Origin: an uncultured Pseudomonadota bacterium
GTDB lineage: Bacteria > Pseudomonadota > Gammaproteobacteria > Ga0077536
Length of the DNA: 64,000 nt
Direction of reading: 5' to 3'
Assembly (NCBI GenBank): GCA_902597385.1
Contig: CACJXQ010000003.1
Coordinates: forward strand, 53,006-117,005
In this document: positions 19,217-28,579 of the stretch, one piece after another
Layout: every line of letters starts with the position of its first letter
How positions within the stretch are numbered: the first letter of the stretch is position 1
Position numbers and translations under genes: made by a program
The notes under the pieces: generated by a model
What the model saw: only the letters and a program-made list of their open reading frames with translations
Told to the model about the DNA's origin: nothing
Databases searched by the model: none

Positions 19217-19843
19217 TTAAAAACTTTGAGCTAATTGCTTTGCAGCATCGATGAGTTTATTCTCTAAGGACTGCAAATCTTCTGGAGGCGCCAAAGTGGG
19301 TTCAACCACCAGCCGTTCAACTTCCGTCAATCCAATAAATCCAAGCCAGCTTTCAAAACTAGGCTTCTGAAGATCAAAAGCTTCTGTCTCACTACCAGCT
19401 TCATAACTGCCTCCAGCTGCATAAATTGCCAAAACCTTACCCTGCACCAAGCCTTTAAAACCTTCCTCAGGAGAATGAGACCACGCTAAACCAGGTTGGG
19501 TAATCAAATCGATATAGTGTTTTAAAGTGTAGGGAAACCCGAAATTCCACATAGGCACAGAAAACACATATTTATCCGCTTGATTAAACTCGTCAAATAA
19601 AGATTCTATTTCCTTCCAGGCCTCCTCTTCAGCAGGAGTCGGAGCTTGCCCATGCATAATACTATATTTTGCGTTCAACCTATCTTCATTGAAAGGTGGA
19701 AGCGCCTTGCTCCACAGATCTATTACTTCAATAGTGTCCAATGGATTTTTATTTGAATATTCATCAAGGAAAGCTCGCGCTACCTTAATTGAATGCGATC
19801 TTTCTTTTCTAGGTGATGATTCAACATAAATTAGTTTCGCCAT
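19217..19843 (-). CDS. azoR: FMN-dependent NADH-azoreductase (AzoR-like flavoprotein)
   Basis: A 208-residue flavodoxin-fold oxidoreductase with the FMN-phosphate loop ESSPRKERSHS near the N-terminus and the FMN/quinone-site motif PMWNFGFPYTLKHYID (about residues 95-110), typical of AzoR. These enzymes reduce quinones and azo dyes and protect against thiol and quinone stress. The substrate in this organism is unknown. It ends the minus-strand run that starts with the amidase. Confidence 0.87.
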   Translation of the reverse strand: MAKLIYVESSPRKERSHSIKVARAFLDEYSNKNPLDTIEVIDLWSKALPPFNEDRLNAKYSIMHGQAPTPAEEEAWKEIESLFDEFNQADKYVFSVPMWNFGFPYTLKHYIDLITQPGLAWSHSPEEGFKGLVQGKVLAIYAAGGSYEAGSETEAFDLQKPSFESWLGFIGLTEVERLVVEPTLAPPEDLQSLENKLIDAAKQLAQSF

Positions 19844-19947
19844 AATGTTTCCTTTACTTGATAGAATTACCTTTTATTCGATTGAAATGATTCACTATAA
19901 GAACAGAGCAAGTTTGTTTTCTTTTTCTCTAAGTCAATACATATTTT

Positions 19948-21081
19948 TCATTTAGAGCCACGGGAGGGTAAACTAGCAGTGGCTTTTCCTTTGGCAGAAA
20001 GTTCGCCATCTTGGTTTTTCGCAACTAATTCAAAATCGACGAGATTTTTACCATTCTCTTTTCTTTTGTCAATCACTTCACCTTCTATGACTATGAGATC
20101 ACCGACAGGATTATGTCTCCTTATCTCCGAGTATAAATGAATAAGCCTACCACTGTCCCCTATCCAATTAGTAATAGAGTGAGACAACCAAGAGCAACGC
20201 TCTGGCCCGTAATCATAAGCGCCTGGAGCCCCTACCTTGCAAGCAAATTCTTCCTCCCAATGCACCCGTTCTGGGCAATCGGGTATTCCATATTTATTCT
20301 TTATCCCAGTCGCTGGATGTCGAGCCTGCATTTGCCAAGCTAGCTTATTGGCACGGATGTATAAACCGCCCCAACCCTGCGCATAGCATATGAATCCGGT
20401 AACTGTCATAGGACCTTTTGCCAATTTGGGAAGGGACTGTCCCACCTCCACCTCCTCAAAGTATCGGGGCAGTGACCCTCTAATCCGCTCTTCTTCATAA
20501 AGTACGTTGTGCTCAGCAAGCTCCTCCTCGGAGTACTGTTTTGTAGCATTTCCTTTTAAATCATCATATTTAGTACCCGCCTCGCGAGCTAAGTCCCGAT
20601 CAGTTCTAAAGCACCAAGAATCTCCGCTTGCTAACATTTTTCCAGTCTTATCGAAGAAATCTACGTGATATGTTTGTTGAACTGAACGTCCCGCAAAAGA
20701 TGTTTCATGCTCCACTAAATCTTTCAAATATGCCTCTGTAACTATCTCAGAATTTCTCGGAATTGGGGCGTACCAATAAAAATCACAGCCTGCAAACATA
20801 GCATGGACACCAGGAAGGCCACCAACGTAGCCGCTTATGATTCGACTGCAAGCAAAAATAAAGGATGGCGGAGCGATTATGTCTCCATACTCGGTGTCAC
20901 TAGCGTAATCTGGATCACACCATAATGGGTTATCATCACCTATACCATGCGCATAGTGCCTGATACTATCTCGTGTAGCCTCGTGGCACCAAGGCTCTAG
21001 CGACCGCTCTATCTTGACCCCAATTCGATTACGAAGTTCATCTAAAGCAGACTCTGTAATAGCTGAAAATTCTCTTTTAAT
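19948..21081 (-). CDS. MaoC-type (FAS1-dehydratase-like) dehydratase, probable ATT start
   Basis: The ORF track begins at an internal Met (20799). The frame stays open for 94 more codons and encodes conserved-looking sequence (RHYAHGIGDDNPLWCDPDYA...IIAPPSFIFA), the typical N-terminal hot-dog half of this family. A TAG stop precedes that stretch, and the only plausible start is ATT at 21081, seven bases after AAAAGGAG. No ATG, GTG or TTG occurs in frame between the stop and 20799. The full product is 377 residues with two hot-dog halves. The family hydrates enoyl-CoA-like substrates. It lies 53 bases downstream of the acyl-CoA ligase, suggesting a joint pathway. Confidence 0.82.
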   Translation of the reverse strand: MKREFSAITESALDELRNRIGVKIERSLEPWCHEATRDSIRHYAHGIGDDNPLWCDPDYASDTEYGDIIAPPSFIFACSRIISGYVGGLPGVHAMFAGCDFYWYAPIPRNSEIVTEAYLKDLVEHETSFAGRSVQQTYHVDFFDKTGKMLASGDSWCFRTDRDLAREAGTKYDDLKGNATKQYSEEELAEHNVLYEEERIRGSLPRYFEEVEVGQSLPKLAKGPMTVTGFICYAQGWGGLYIRANKLAWQMQARHPATGIKNKYGIPDCPERVHWEEEFACKVGAPGAYDYGPERCSWLSHSITNWIGDSGRLIHLYSEIRRHNPVGDLIVIEGEVIDKRKENGKNLVDFELVAKNQDGELSAKGKATASLPSRGSK

Positions 21082-21134
21082 CTGGCTACTCCTTTTCTAA
21101 CTGGCAAATAATAGATAATTTAAAAAATTTTAAT

Positions 21135-22670
21135 TCAGTCTCTCAAGGCTCCGTCTCGCAAAACTTTTCGATTCACTTTTCCGGCCGGCGTTTTTGGTAA
21201 GTCCTTCACAAAAGTGATATCTCTTGGGTACTCATGTTGAGATAGTCTTTCTTTCATATATTGTTTCAACAGTTCGGCATCACCTTTAAATCCCTCTTCA
21301 ATGACAACGTAACCCTTCGGAATCTGACCTCTAGTCTCATCAGGAACTCCTATTACCGCAGCCTCCGCCACTGACACATGAGTCAAGAGGATATTTTCTA
21401 TCTCGACAGCACTCATAGTCCAGCCAGCCGAAATGATTACATCGTCCGACCTACCAGAATGGAAAAAATAACCCTCATCATCATAATAACCGAAATCTTT
21501 AACTCTAAACCATTCTCCTTTACGCTTTACAGCTATCTCACCTATTTCATTTGCCAAAGCCACCTCTCCGGACTCACTCAATATCGTCACATCATTTCCT
21601 GGCGCAGGCTTACCTAAGGCCCCGCGTTTCACCAGATGCCCTTTCATTCCAGGATAATCGACCATAATAACACCGACCTCAGTGGTACCGTAAATACTAG
21701 AAGGGGAGACTCCGAAGTAATCTGTGACCCAATCAAATGTCTTTGCATCCAGAGGTTCCCCAGTAAAAGTGCACTTTGAAACCGAAAGATTATAATTTGA
21801 TTCCGAACTTTCTCTACGTAACATGCGGTAGACAGTTGCCGCAGCTGCAAAATTATTAACCTTTAATTCTTGTAACGCTTCCAACACCATTTTTGCTTGA
21901 AACTTCCCTGAATAAGCTACAATCTGAATACCTAGAGCTAACGGTGCTATTGTTCCATGCCAAAGACCGTGTCCCCACGCGGGTGATGATGGACAAAAGT
22001 ATATGTCTCCAGGCCTCAATCCTGTACCGAATAGCGCAGCAATCATTAAAGTCACTACCGACCTCTGCGAATGCTTGACCGCCTCCGGCAACTCTCGAGT
22101 AGTCCCTGAGGTATATTGGTACACACACAAATCTTTTGATTTCGTGGCAACCTTAAAATCTGATGGATACTTGTCTAGAGAGTTAAAGAACTGTTCGTCG
22201 GCTTTTAAAACTGGTATGGAGGGATACTGTACACGGATAGCATCGACCTCGTGGGCCACAATAATCGCAGGTTCACAATCTTTTATTCGAAGTGCTAAAC
22301 CGTCTGGTCCAAATAAAGTAAAAAGGGGAACCGCTATTGCGCCTCGCTTAATTGCCCCAAAGAGACAAGCATAGAAAATTCGGCCAGGTTCGAGGACTAA
22401 CGCAACTCTATCCCCTTTTGAAATATTACGCTCCTGTAAAAAATGAGCAAACTGACTGGAGTCTCGGATTAGCTGATCGAAATCCACATACTCAAGCCTG
22501 CCATTGTCATGTTTTACGGTAATCGCCCGACCTTTCCCACGGTGTCTGTCAACACACTCGTGAGCTAAGTTCATATTTTCTCTATCGCCATCAAACAGGC
22601 GCCAGAGCTCTTCCATAGAAAACTTCTGTTGCACCTCCAGATAGTCAGTTGCATTTAACAAAAACGACAT
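21135..22670 (-). CDS. AMP-dependent acyl-CoA synthetase/ligase
   Basis: A 511-residue ANL-superfamily enzyme. The adenylate motif is YQYTSGTTRELPEAVKH (about residue 165), followed by YGTTEVG, the hinge GRSDDVIISAGWTMSAVEIE and the catalytic lysine in PKTPAGKVNRKVLR. Length and the WGHGLWHGTIAPL segment resemble the acyl/aryl-CoA ligases, including medium-chain or benzoate-type ligases; the carboxylate is unknown. Its position just before the MaoC dehydratase suggests activation followed by hydration of the same compound. Confidence 0.88.
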   Translation of the reverse strand: MSFLLNATDYLEVQQKFSMEELWRLFDGDRENMNLAHECVDRHRGKGRAITVKHDNGRLEYVDFDQLIRDSSQFAHFLQERNISKGDRVALVLEPGRIFYACLFGAIKRGAIAVPLFTLFGPDGLALRIKDCEPAIIVAHEVDAIRVQYPSIPVLKADEQFFNSLDKYPSDFKVATKSKDLCVYQYTSGTTRELPEAVKHSQRSVVTLMIAALFGTGLRPGDIYFCPSSPAWGHGLWHGTIAPLALGIQIVAYSGKFQAKMVLEALQELKVNNFAAAATVYRMLRRESSESNYNLSVSKCTFTGEPLDAKTFDWVTDYFGVSPSSIYGTTEVGVIMVDYPGMKGHLVKRGALGKPAPGNDVTILSESGEVALANEIGEIAVKRKGEWFRVKDFGYYDDEGYFFHSGRSDDVIISAGWTMSAVEIENILLTHVSVAEAAVIGVPDETRGQIPKGYVVIEEGFKGDAELLKQYMKERLSQHEYPRDITFVKDLPKTPAGKVNRKVLRDGALRD

Positions 22671-22748
22671 AGGTTGAATGCCTTACCGGTTCAAAAAAAT
22701 AATAGAAACGTCCTGCCCAATATGCTACAACTAGGTTTCGCTTTACAA

Positions 22749-23621
22749 TTAGCTAATAGATACTTTTACATCATCCCCAACGCTAATTTTACCTTTCTCT
22801 GAGACATTGGCATAAACACCAACATTCCTTCCAGTCTTTTTCGCGATGGTCCTGAGTACATTTATATCACGAGGCAAAGTACCAGTTGAATGAGTAGTCA
22901 TACTGCACCTTATGGTGGGAATTTCACAGGCAAATTCTGTACCGCCAATATGTAAATTTTTACCGCACCAGTTTAATTCTGCTAGGCCCGAAATATCAGT
23001 TTCGACGACTATATTGGGTCGAAACCGGTCTCTTTCAAAAGAAGAGTCAGGTGAATGTTTACTAAGTTCTCTCAGCCAGCTAGTCGTGAGCAGATGGATA
23101 GGATAAGCGTCGAAATAGGTTCCTTTCGGTGTTGCAAATTCGTTAATTTCTTCCAATTTATCTGCGGGAAAAACGGACAGGTCTGGGAGTGGCTCGTCTT
23201 TCCCCAAGCCTAGCATCTGCCTAATCATGTCCTCACTCAACTCCTCCTTCCTTTTATAATGTTCCTCGTTGGTTTCTGAGAGGCGAGGAAATAGGGTAAC
23301 TTCAGTATTTAAATAATCGGAAATCTTTTGACTAACCCCTTCCGAATCAGTTCGAATCGTATTGCCATCTGGGAATAATATGTCTGCAGGCGGCACCGTA
23401 GAGGCAGTGGGTTCTGACAAATATTTTGCGGAACACTGCATCAAATCGGGAAAGCGTTTCGCTCCCTTTATTTCTCCTGAATTATTATCTTTTACAGCCC
23501 ACCCTCTATCTCCGTTGAGGCCTAGAGAATCTATATCAGCAACTTGCAGAGATTCGCCTCTCATGGACTTTACGGGATAACGCCAGATCTCTAGTACTCG
23601 GCCTACTGTTTCATACTTCAT
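22749..23621 (-). CDS. MOSC domain protein (N-terminal beta-barrel plus MOSC)
   Basis: A 290-residue protein with the N-terminal MOSC_N barrel (VGRVLEIWRYPVKSMRGESL) and a C-terminal MOSC domain with the conserved cysteine in EIPTIRCSMTTHST. MOSC proteins bind the molybdenum cofactor; relatives include YcbX and mARC, which reduce N-hydroxylated compounds. No ferredoxin domain is fused here, unlike YcbX. It lies 14 bases after the amidase gene and is likely cotranscribed. Confidence 0.85.
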   Translation of the reverse strand: MKYETVGRVLEIWRYPVKSMRGESLQVADIDSLGLNGDRGWAVKDNNSGEIKGAKRFPDLMQCSAKYLSEPTASTVPPADILFPDGNTIRTDSEGVSQKISDYLNTEVTLFPRLSETNEEHYKRKEELSEDMIRQMLGLGKDEPLPDLSVFPADKLEEINEFATPKGTYFDAYPIHLLTTSWLRELSKHSPDSSFERDRFRPNIVVETDISGLAELNWCGKNLHIGGTEFACEIPTIRCSMTTHSTGTLPRDINVLRTIAKKTGRNVGVYANVSEKGKISVGDDVKVSIS

Positions 23622-23635
23622 TAAACAAATTCCTT

Positions 23636-25081
23636 TTAAGTTTCATACCAAATTTGAGGCTTCCTATCTTTCCAAGGAACTGCCTCTTCTAATTGAGCGG
23701 CTAGATTAATAAGCGTCGCTTCATCATTCAACTTAGCGGCAAATTGCATTCCTATCGGCAACCCATCCGGGGACCAATGAAGAGGTAAGGAAATAGCAGG
23801 CTGACCCGTGGTGTTAAAAAGTGGCGTGAAGGGAATCCAATCAAAGACTTGCCTACTCCATTCCCTCGCATCGACCCCAGCTGCATTTTGGTCCAAAGTT
23901 CCAAGCTTAAGCGGAGGTTGAGAGATGGTGGGCGTGAGTAGGAGGTCAAAACGCTCGAACATTGCACCGGTTTGTCTACTGATTAAATTAAAGTTTGCCA
24001 GAGCAGTTTGTAGCTCAAATGCACTTAGAGATTTTCCGTGCTTATATATTTCCCATGTTACTCTCTCCAAATTTTCAAGAGAGGGAGATGTTCCGACTTT
24101 GTTTGCTAGGCCTTCAATTCCCCAAGCGACATAAGAGGTCCATATTACTATCAATTGCTCAAAATAGAATTGCCAATCAATATCGAAACTCTCTTCTACC
24201 ATTTCGTGACCGAGGCTTTCTAGACTGGAAACAGTCTTATTCAAACCATCGAGCACATGAGGGTGGACATTCGCTCCATTAATTGGCTTACCCGTCCAAC
24301 CTATCCGTAATTTTTTAGGCTTATCAGTACATTGCTGGATATAAGGTTTTTCAGGTGCCATTATTATATTCGGAGGGCCAATATCAGGTCCTTGTACAGC
24401 ATCTAACATTGTCGCTGTATCTCGGACAGTTCTACTTACAATTAGCTCAATAGCGTAGCCATTTAACCAGTCACCAAACCCTGGTCCGGTGGGTACCCGC
24501 TGCCGAGTGGGCTTTAAACCGACCAGCCCGCAACAAGAGGCCGGAATTCTTATCGAGCCTCCACCATCATTGGCATGGCCCATTGGTACCACTCCGGCAG
24601 CAACCATAGCCGCAGAACCGCCACTAGAACCTCCCGGCGTTCGAGAAAGGTCCCAAGGATTATGAGTAGGGCTGTAGAACTTAGACTCCGTGGTAGGGTT
24701 ATAGCCAAATTCAGGAGTCGCACACATGGCCGCCGTTACCACACCCGAATTTCTGAATCTTTTCATCAATTCACTGTCTTCAGACGCAACCACACTAGCT
24801 CCCAATTTACTCCCAGCTCTGCTGGGCGTTCCTTTCGCCTGAATCCCCAGTTCTTTCAGAAAAAATGGAACGCCGGTAAAGGGACCTCGCGGCAGATCAG
24901 AACTAGCCTCGGCACGAGCCATTTCATCAATTCTGGCAGTTACCCCATTCAGCTTCTCATTAACGGCTTCAATTCCCGACAGAGCGTCTTCTAATAACTC
25001 TGATGGTGTTACCTCTCCCTTCTCCACTAGTTTCGCTAAGCCAACACCATCGTAATTGGAATAGCCATCTAAGTTTGCCAT
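23636..25081 (-). CDS. Amidase (amidase-signature family)
   Basis: A 481-residue enzyme. The signature stretch GGSSGGSAAMVAAGVVP...DGGGSIRIPASCCGLVG is present, giving the Ser-cisSer pair, with the catalytic Lys in the preceding FFLKELG segment. The family hydrolyses amides; candidate substrates range from aliphatic amides to 6-aminohexanoate dimers, and sequence alone does not decide. It is the first gene of the minus-strand run amidase, MOSC, ligase, MaoC, azoR. Confidence 0.9.
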   Translation of the reverse strand: MANLDGYSNYDGVGLAKLVEKGEVTPSELLEDALSGIEAVNEKLNGVTARIDEMARAEASSDLPRGPFTGVPFFLKELGIQAKGTPSRAGSKLGASVVASEDSELMKRFRNSGVVTAAMCATPEFGYNPTTESKFYSPTHNPWDLSRTPGGSSGGSAAMVAAGVVPMGHANDGGGSIRIPASCCGLVGLKPTRQRVPTGPGFGDWLNGYAIELIVSRTVRDTATMLDAVQGPDIGPPNIIMAPEKPYIQQCTDKPKKLRIGWTGKPINGANVHPHVLDGLNKTVSSLESLGHEMVEESFDIDWQFYFEQLIVIWTSYVAWGIEGLANKVGTSPSLENLERVTWEIYKHGKSLSAFELQTALANFNLISRQTGAMFERFDLLLTPTISQPPLKLGTLDQNAAGVDAREWSRQVFDWIPFTPLFNTTGQPAISLPLHWSPDGLPIGMQFAAKLNDEATLINLAAQLEEAVPWKDRKPQIWYET

Positions 25082-25279
25082 ATCAGCCCCCCTTCAGATC
25101 TTTAAAAAGACATATCTCGATTACAGAGTCTACTTTAGCCTACAAGAAAAAGTCTATCAGTGTTCGCCGAACCTCTTTTACTATCTTAAACACTTATACC
25201 AGTTTATTTCAGTTTCTTTCTAGAATCTGATGTTTCAATATGATTTAAGGTAGAATATAAATTAAACGAGGCAAAAATT

Positions 25280-25900
25280 TTGAATATCCACAGTTGTGAA
25301 AATTCGAGGGGATTGAGACCGATTTGGTGTGCTGAAGAAATGGAACTGGAATATGATGTAACCATGCTCCCTTTTCCACCTCGTGTCCTAAAACCAGAGT
25401 ACCTAGATATTAATCCACTTGGAACGATTCCTTTCCTAGAGGATGGTCACGTAAAAATGACTGAATCAGTAGGAATGTGTATATATCTAGTCGAAAAATA
25501 TGGTCCAACAGATTTATCAATCCGACCAGAGGAAGCGGACTACCATTTGTACTTAAATTGGTTAACACACGCTGACGCCACACTTACCTTTCCGCAGACG
25601 GTAGTTTTACGATACACCATACAAGAACCAGGGGTAGCTGACGCAGCAGCCGAGGGCTATCGAAGATGGTTTGTCTCTCGACTAAAAATGCTCGAGTCTT
25701 CCCTTCGTGATCGGGAATTTCTCTGCAGTGATAGATTCACTATCGCCGATATATGTGTAAGTTATGCTATTTTTTTAGCCAAACAACTCAACATAGAACA
25801 AGCTATGAAGCCTAATATTACACGCTGGACCACAGCCTTATTTGAGCGTCCCGCTTTCAAAAGAGCACACGCACACAAATATATCGAAACCTGTGGATAG
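25280..25900 (+). CDS. Glutathione S-transferase family protein
   Basis: A 206-residue protein with an N-terminal thioredoxin-like domain (NSRGLRPIWCAEEMELEYDV, and the cis-Pro/ES motif GTIPFLEDGHVKMTESVGM) and a C-terminal helical GST domain with FTIADICVSYA. The start is TTG at 25280 after an ACGAGG site; the frame offers no ATG that would keep the first beta strand. Substrate unknown; it may act in xenobiotic or aromatic catabolism alongside the nearby hydrolases. Confidence 0.87.
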   Translation: MNIHSCENSRGLRPIWCAEEMELEYDVTMLPFPPRVLKPEYLDINPLGTIPFLEDGHVKMTESVGMCIYLVEKYGPTDLSIRPEEADYHLYLNWLTHADATLTFPQTVVLRYTIQEPGVADAAAEGYRRWFVSRLKMLESSLRDREFLCSDRFTIADICVSYAIFLAKQLNIEQAMKPNITRWTTALFERPAFKRAHAHKYIETCG

Positions 25901-25923
25901 CGTTTTCAATATTTAAATATTGG

Positions 25924-26313
25924 TTAGCCTATTCGAGCATTAACACGAATCTCCAAAAGCGCATCCGGAAACGCAAGCTCACTGACACCAATCGCAGTCC
26001 AAGCAGGGTACGGTTCCTCTATATATTTATCTTTTACACTCATAAAAGCCTTGAGGTGCTCGTTCAAGCCAATATGAAAAGTTGTCATCTCCAATATATT
26101 CGTATAGTCACCCCCTGCCTCTTTCAGCACTTCGCCAACACTAAGAAAAGCTTGCTCAAACTGTGTGACTGGGTCAAGAGACGCTTTCATAGTAGTAAGA
26201 TCAACACCGATTACACCCGAACATCTCAGAATATCTTTATCCAATACCGCCGGAGAAAAATGGAACTCCTCATAGAACAGTTTCATAGATGCGGGAATGA
26301 TACTCTTAGCCAT
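25924..26313 (-). CDS. RidA/YjgF family protein
   Basis: A 129-residue protein with the family pattern SGVIGVD, TQFEQAFLSVGEVLKEAGG and the C-terminal LEIRVNARIG, including the conserved Arg used to deaminate reactive enamines and imines in RidA. Other subfamilies act in catabolic pathways, for example as 2-aminomuconate deaminase-like or hydrolase-like proteins. It lies 10 bases after the alpha/beta-hydrolase gene, so the pair probably works together. Confidence 0.87.
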   Translation of the reverse strand: MAKSIIPASMKLFYEEFHFSPAVLDKDILRCSGVIGVDLTTMKASLDPVTQFEQAFLSVGEVLKEAGGDYTNILEMTTFHIGLNEHLKAFMSVKDKYIEEPYPAWTAIGVSELAFPDALLEIRVNARIG

Positions 26314-26323
26314 AAAAAACCCC

Positions 26324-27052
26324 CTATAAATGAATTGCTGTCAAAAATTCTAAACACTTCTGCTTGGCTTTCTCTCGTGCCTCACCACTCTTCCAATCTT
26401 GAATAAAGGTTACTTGAGGTGATATTTCTGAAATCATAAGAGATGTGGATTTAGGATGATAAATATCATCCCCCATGAGCACCAAAAGTGGAACCTCACA
26501 TTGGCTAACAAATGCCTCATCCACGTTGAACAACACCTTGTCTCCTCCAAACATATTTTCCCTAAAACTAGACCAAGCTTCCGATTCAACTTCTGGCATT
26601 TGAGACCGTAAACTATTAGACCAATCATCAAACAAGGAAAAAAATACATCACGATTATTATCCAGTCCAATAGTTTGAAAAAGGGTTGCAGATAACACAC
26701 GGTCAGAAATACGTTCAATCAGGCCGAATGCGTAAGGACCACCAATACACATCCCAATCACATGAAATTGTTTAATATCTAAATAATCCATGAGTCCGAT
26801 CTGGTCAGTTGCAAAGCTATGCCAGCCGTCCTGAGAAGATATAGGAGCTTTTGAGTGACCCGCATTTCTCTGGTCCATCGCTACGACTCGAAATTTTTCT
26901 TTGAGATGAACTCGCGGATCCCAAGGGGTGCCTTCCCAAAATCTAAGTGAAGATTTCATTCCTCCTGGCGCCAAAAGCAAAACTGCGGGTAAATTCTCCT
27001 CAGAGTCTTCGTAATAAATCGACACCTCTCCTTGCCGGAAAATAGGCATCAT
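26324..27052 (-). CDS. Alpha/beta-hydrolase-fold protein with Cys in the nucleophile elbow
   Basis: A 242-residue protein with the oxyanion region LLLAPGGMKSS and the strand-DQRNAGHS element. Its nucleophile elbow is GMCIGG (about residues 97-102), so Cys replaces the usual Ser. An Asp is placed correctly in LMGDDIYHP, but no His is seen at the usual C-terminal position except one in the last residues (IHL). Cys nucleophiles occur in dienelactone hydrolases. It may be a true hydrolase with unusual chemistry or a non-hydrolytic relative. Likely cotranscribed with the RidA gene. Confidence 0.75.
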   Translation of the reverse strand: MMPIFRQGEVSIYYEDSEENLPAVLLLAPGGMKSSLRFWEGTPWDPRVHLKEKFRVVAMDQRNAGHSKAPISSQDGWHSFATDQIGLMDYLDIKQFHVIGMCIGGPYAFGLIERISDRVLSATLFQTIGLDNNRDVFFSLFDDWSNSLRSQMPEVESEAWSSFRENMFGGDKVLFNVDEAFVSQCEVPLLVLMGDDIYHPKSTSLMISEISPQVTFIQDWKSGEAREKAKQKCLEFLTAIHL

Positions 27053-27239
27053 AATCTCCTTTTAATCATTATAATTTCTCTACATCAGACTACATTTGGT
27101 ATTTAGATATGAGAGCTAAGTTCTATCACACAGCTAGCATATCTGGAAGTTTTTTAATCCTTCTGGCCTGAGAATAACGAGACGTTCTATGGTTCAATCA
27201 GCTAGTTGCGCCCTCACCTCTCGAGAGAAACTCTGTAAA

Positions 27240-28127
27240 TCAATCATGCACCTTGAGAAATTTCGAAATGCATTCAAGGAATTTTTCAGCCTCCTCGATA
27301 TGAGCAACATGTGCTGATTCTTCAAAAATAAGCAAAGAAGAGCCATTCACACCTGCATGCAAGGTTTGAGCGCATCTTGGCCCCAACTCATCATATCTCC
27401 CGCACGTGATTAATACGGGTGTTGTTATTTTATGCAAGTCCGTAGTTCGATCCCAATATCGTAAATTACCTATGGTGGTGAATTCATTTGGTCCATTAAT
27501 TGCAGGATATACCGGAGAGTGCAGAAGATTCTCTACGGTACGCATCAGACAATCTGGCCATTCGCTTAATCGACATAGATGTCTTCTGTAAAAGTATTCT
27601 TCCGCAAAAACATAGTCCGGGTGCTTGAAATCACCGCGATTACCATGATATCGCAACGCGGTTCGATGTTCTTTTGGTAGCTCTTCTATGAGCCGCTCAC
27701 ATTCTGCAGAAAATTCAGGTATCGACGCTGACGTTGACGCGAGTATAACGCTCGCTAATCCGGCCGGCTCTCGTAGCAGATATTCCAAACCCAGCCAACC
27801 ACCCCAAGACTGGCCCATTAAGTGGCAACGATCGATACCCAGTTTTTCTCGCACTTCTTGCACTTCGTCGGCGAAGCGTTCTATGGTCCACAAAGAAGGG
27901 TTTTCAGGAATATCTGATTTTCCACAGCCGAGTTGGTCATAAAATATAACGGGGCGTTCGTCACCTAATGCGGCAAGTGGTTCAAGATAATCATGCCCGG
28001 CACCTGGCCCACCGTGGAGTAGAAGCAAAGGTAACCCTGGACCATCGCCTATTCGCTTTGTCCATATCTTATGTCCATTTTCTAACGTGATCGTAGTATC
28101 CATGTTTACCTTATATTTTTTTTCCAA
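27240..28127 (-). CDS. Proline iminopeptidase-type alpha/beta hydrolase
   Basis: A 295-residue hydrolase with the HGGPGAGHDYL motif that defines the prolyl aminopeptidase / L-amino-acid amidase group, the nucleophile elbow GQSWGG (about residue 105), Asp in TCGRYDELGP and His in ESAHVAHIEE. Family members release N-terminal proline or hydrolyse amino-acid amides in the cytoplasm. It is a single gene with about 190 bases on its 3' side that hold no further gene. Confidence 0.87.
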   Translation of the reverse strand: MEKKYKVNMDTTITLENGHKIWTKRIGDGPGLPLLLLHGGPGAGHDYLEPLAALGDERPVIFYDQLGCGKSDIPENPSLWTIERFADEVQEVREKLGIDRCHLMGQSWGGWLGLEYLLREPAGLASVILASTSASIPEFSAECERLIEELPKEHRTALRYHGNRGDFKHPDYVFAEEYFYRRHLCRLSEWPDCLMRTVENLLHSPVYPAINGPNEFTTIGNLRYWDRTTDLHKITTPVLITCGRYDELGPRCAQTLHAGVNGSSLLIFEESAHVAHIEEAEKFLECISKFLKVHD

Positions 28128-28279
28128 CTTGACTGCACAACAAAATCTACAGTTAGCTCAGAAAAATTGAAAGAATGGTTCAACCATGGCTCAGCAACCC
28201 ATGTTTTCATAAAAAGGGGGGCAACTCTGACACAGACACCTATAGAATTTCAAAGACATCTTCACTATAACCCAGCGCG

Positions 28280-28371
28280 TGGCGGAGAGAGAGGGATTCG
28301 AACCCTCGATACGGGATAAACCGCATACTCCCTTAGCAGGGGAGCGCCTTCAGCCACTCGGCCACCTCTCC
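28280..28371 (-). tRNA. tRNA-Ser (anticodon GCU)
   Basis: Read on the minus strand, it folds into a class II tRNA: acceptor GGAGAGG with TCTCTCC, D arm GCCGAGTGGCTGAAGGC, anticodon stem-loop CTCCCCTGCTAAGGGAG with anticodon GCT (28335-28337), a long variable arm and the T arm GAGGGTTCGAATCCCTC. Discriminator G and an encoded CCA (28280-28282) are present. It decodes AGC and AGU serine codons. No integrase lies next to it. Confidence 0.97.
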
Positions 28372-28579
28372 ATTGCGGATAAACTTTTATTGTATCAACA
28401 ACTTTTTCTAATTTCATATTAAATGTCTGATCTACTCTTTAGATGTCAATGTCAACAGCGCTTCAGTTGGTGTTGCCCAAATTGGGGGAAGTTGACATCT
28501 GACTGATGGTCAATTAATCCACTGGGGGCTTTTAATTAGGCTGGAACGGTTATGCGGGCAAAATAAGAATCTCTCGGTG
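28372..28579. other. Spacer between tRNA-Ser and lysC
   Basis: About 200 bases without a supported gene. It must contain the tRNA promoter and the lysC 3' end signals. No clear promoter or hairpin could be assigned. Confidence 0.4.

Noticed and set aside
19948-21100. MaoC gene as a frameshifted pseudogene
   Set aside because: The frame is continuous for 377 codons; only the start codon is unusual, and the ribosome site is well placed.
28280-28371. tRNA-Ser as an integration site
   Set aside because: No integrase, duplicated tRNA end or element features flank it.
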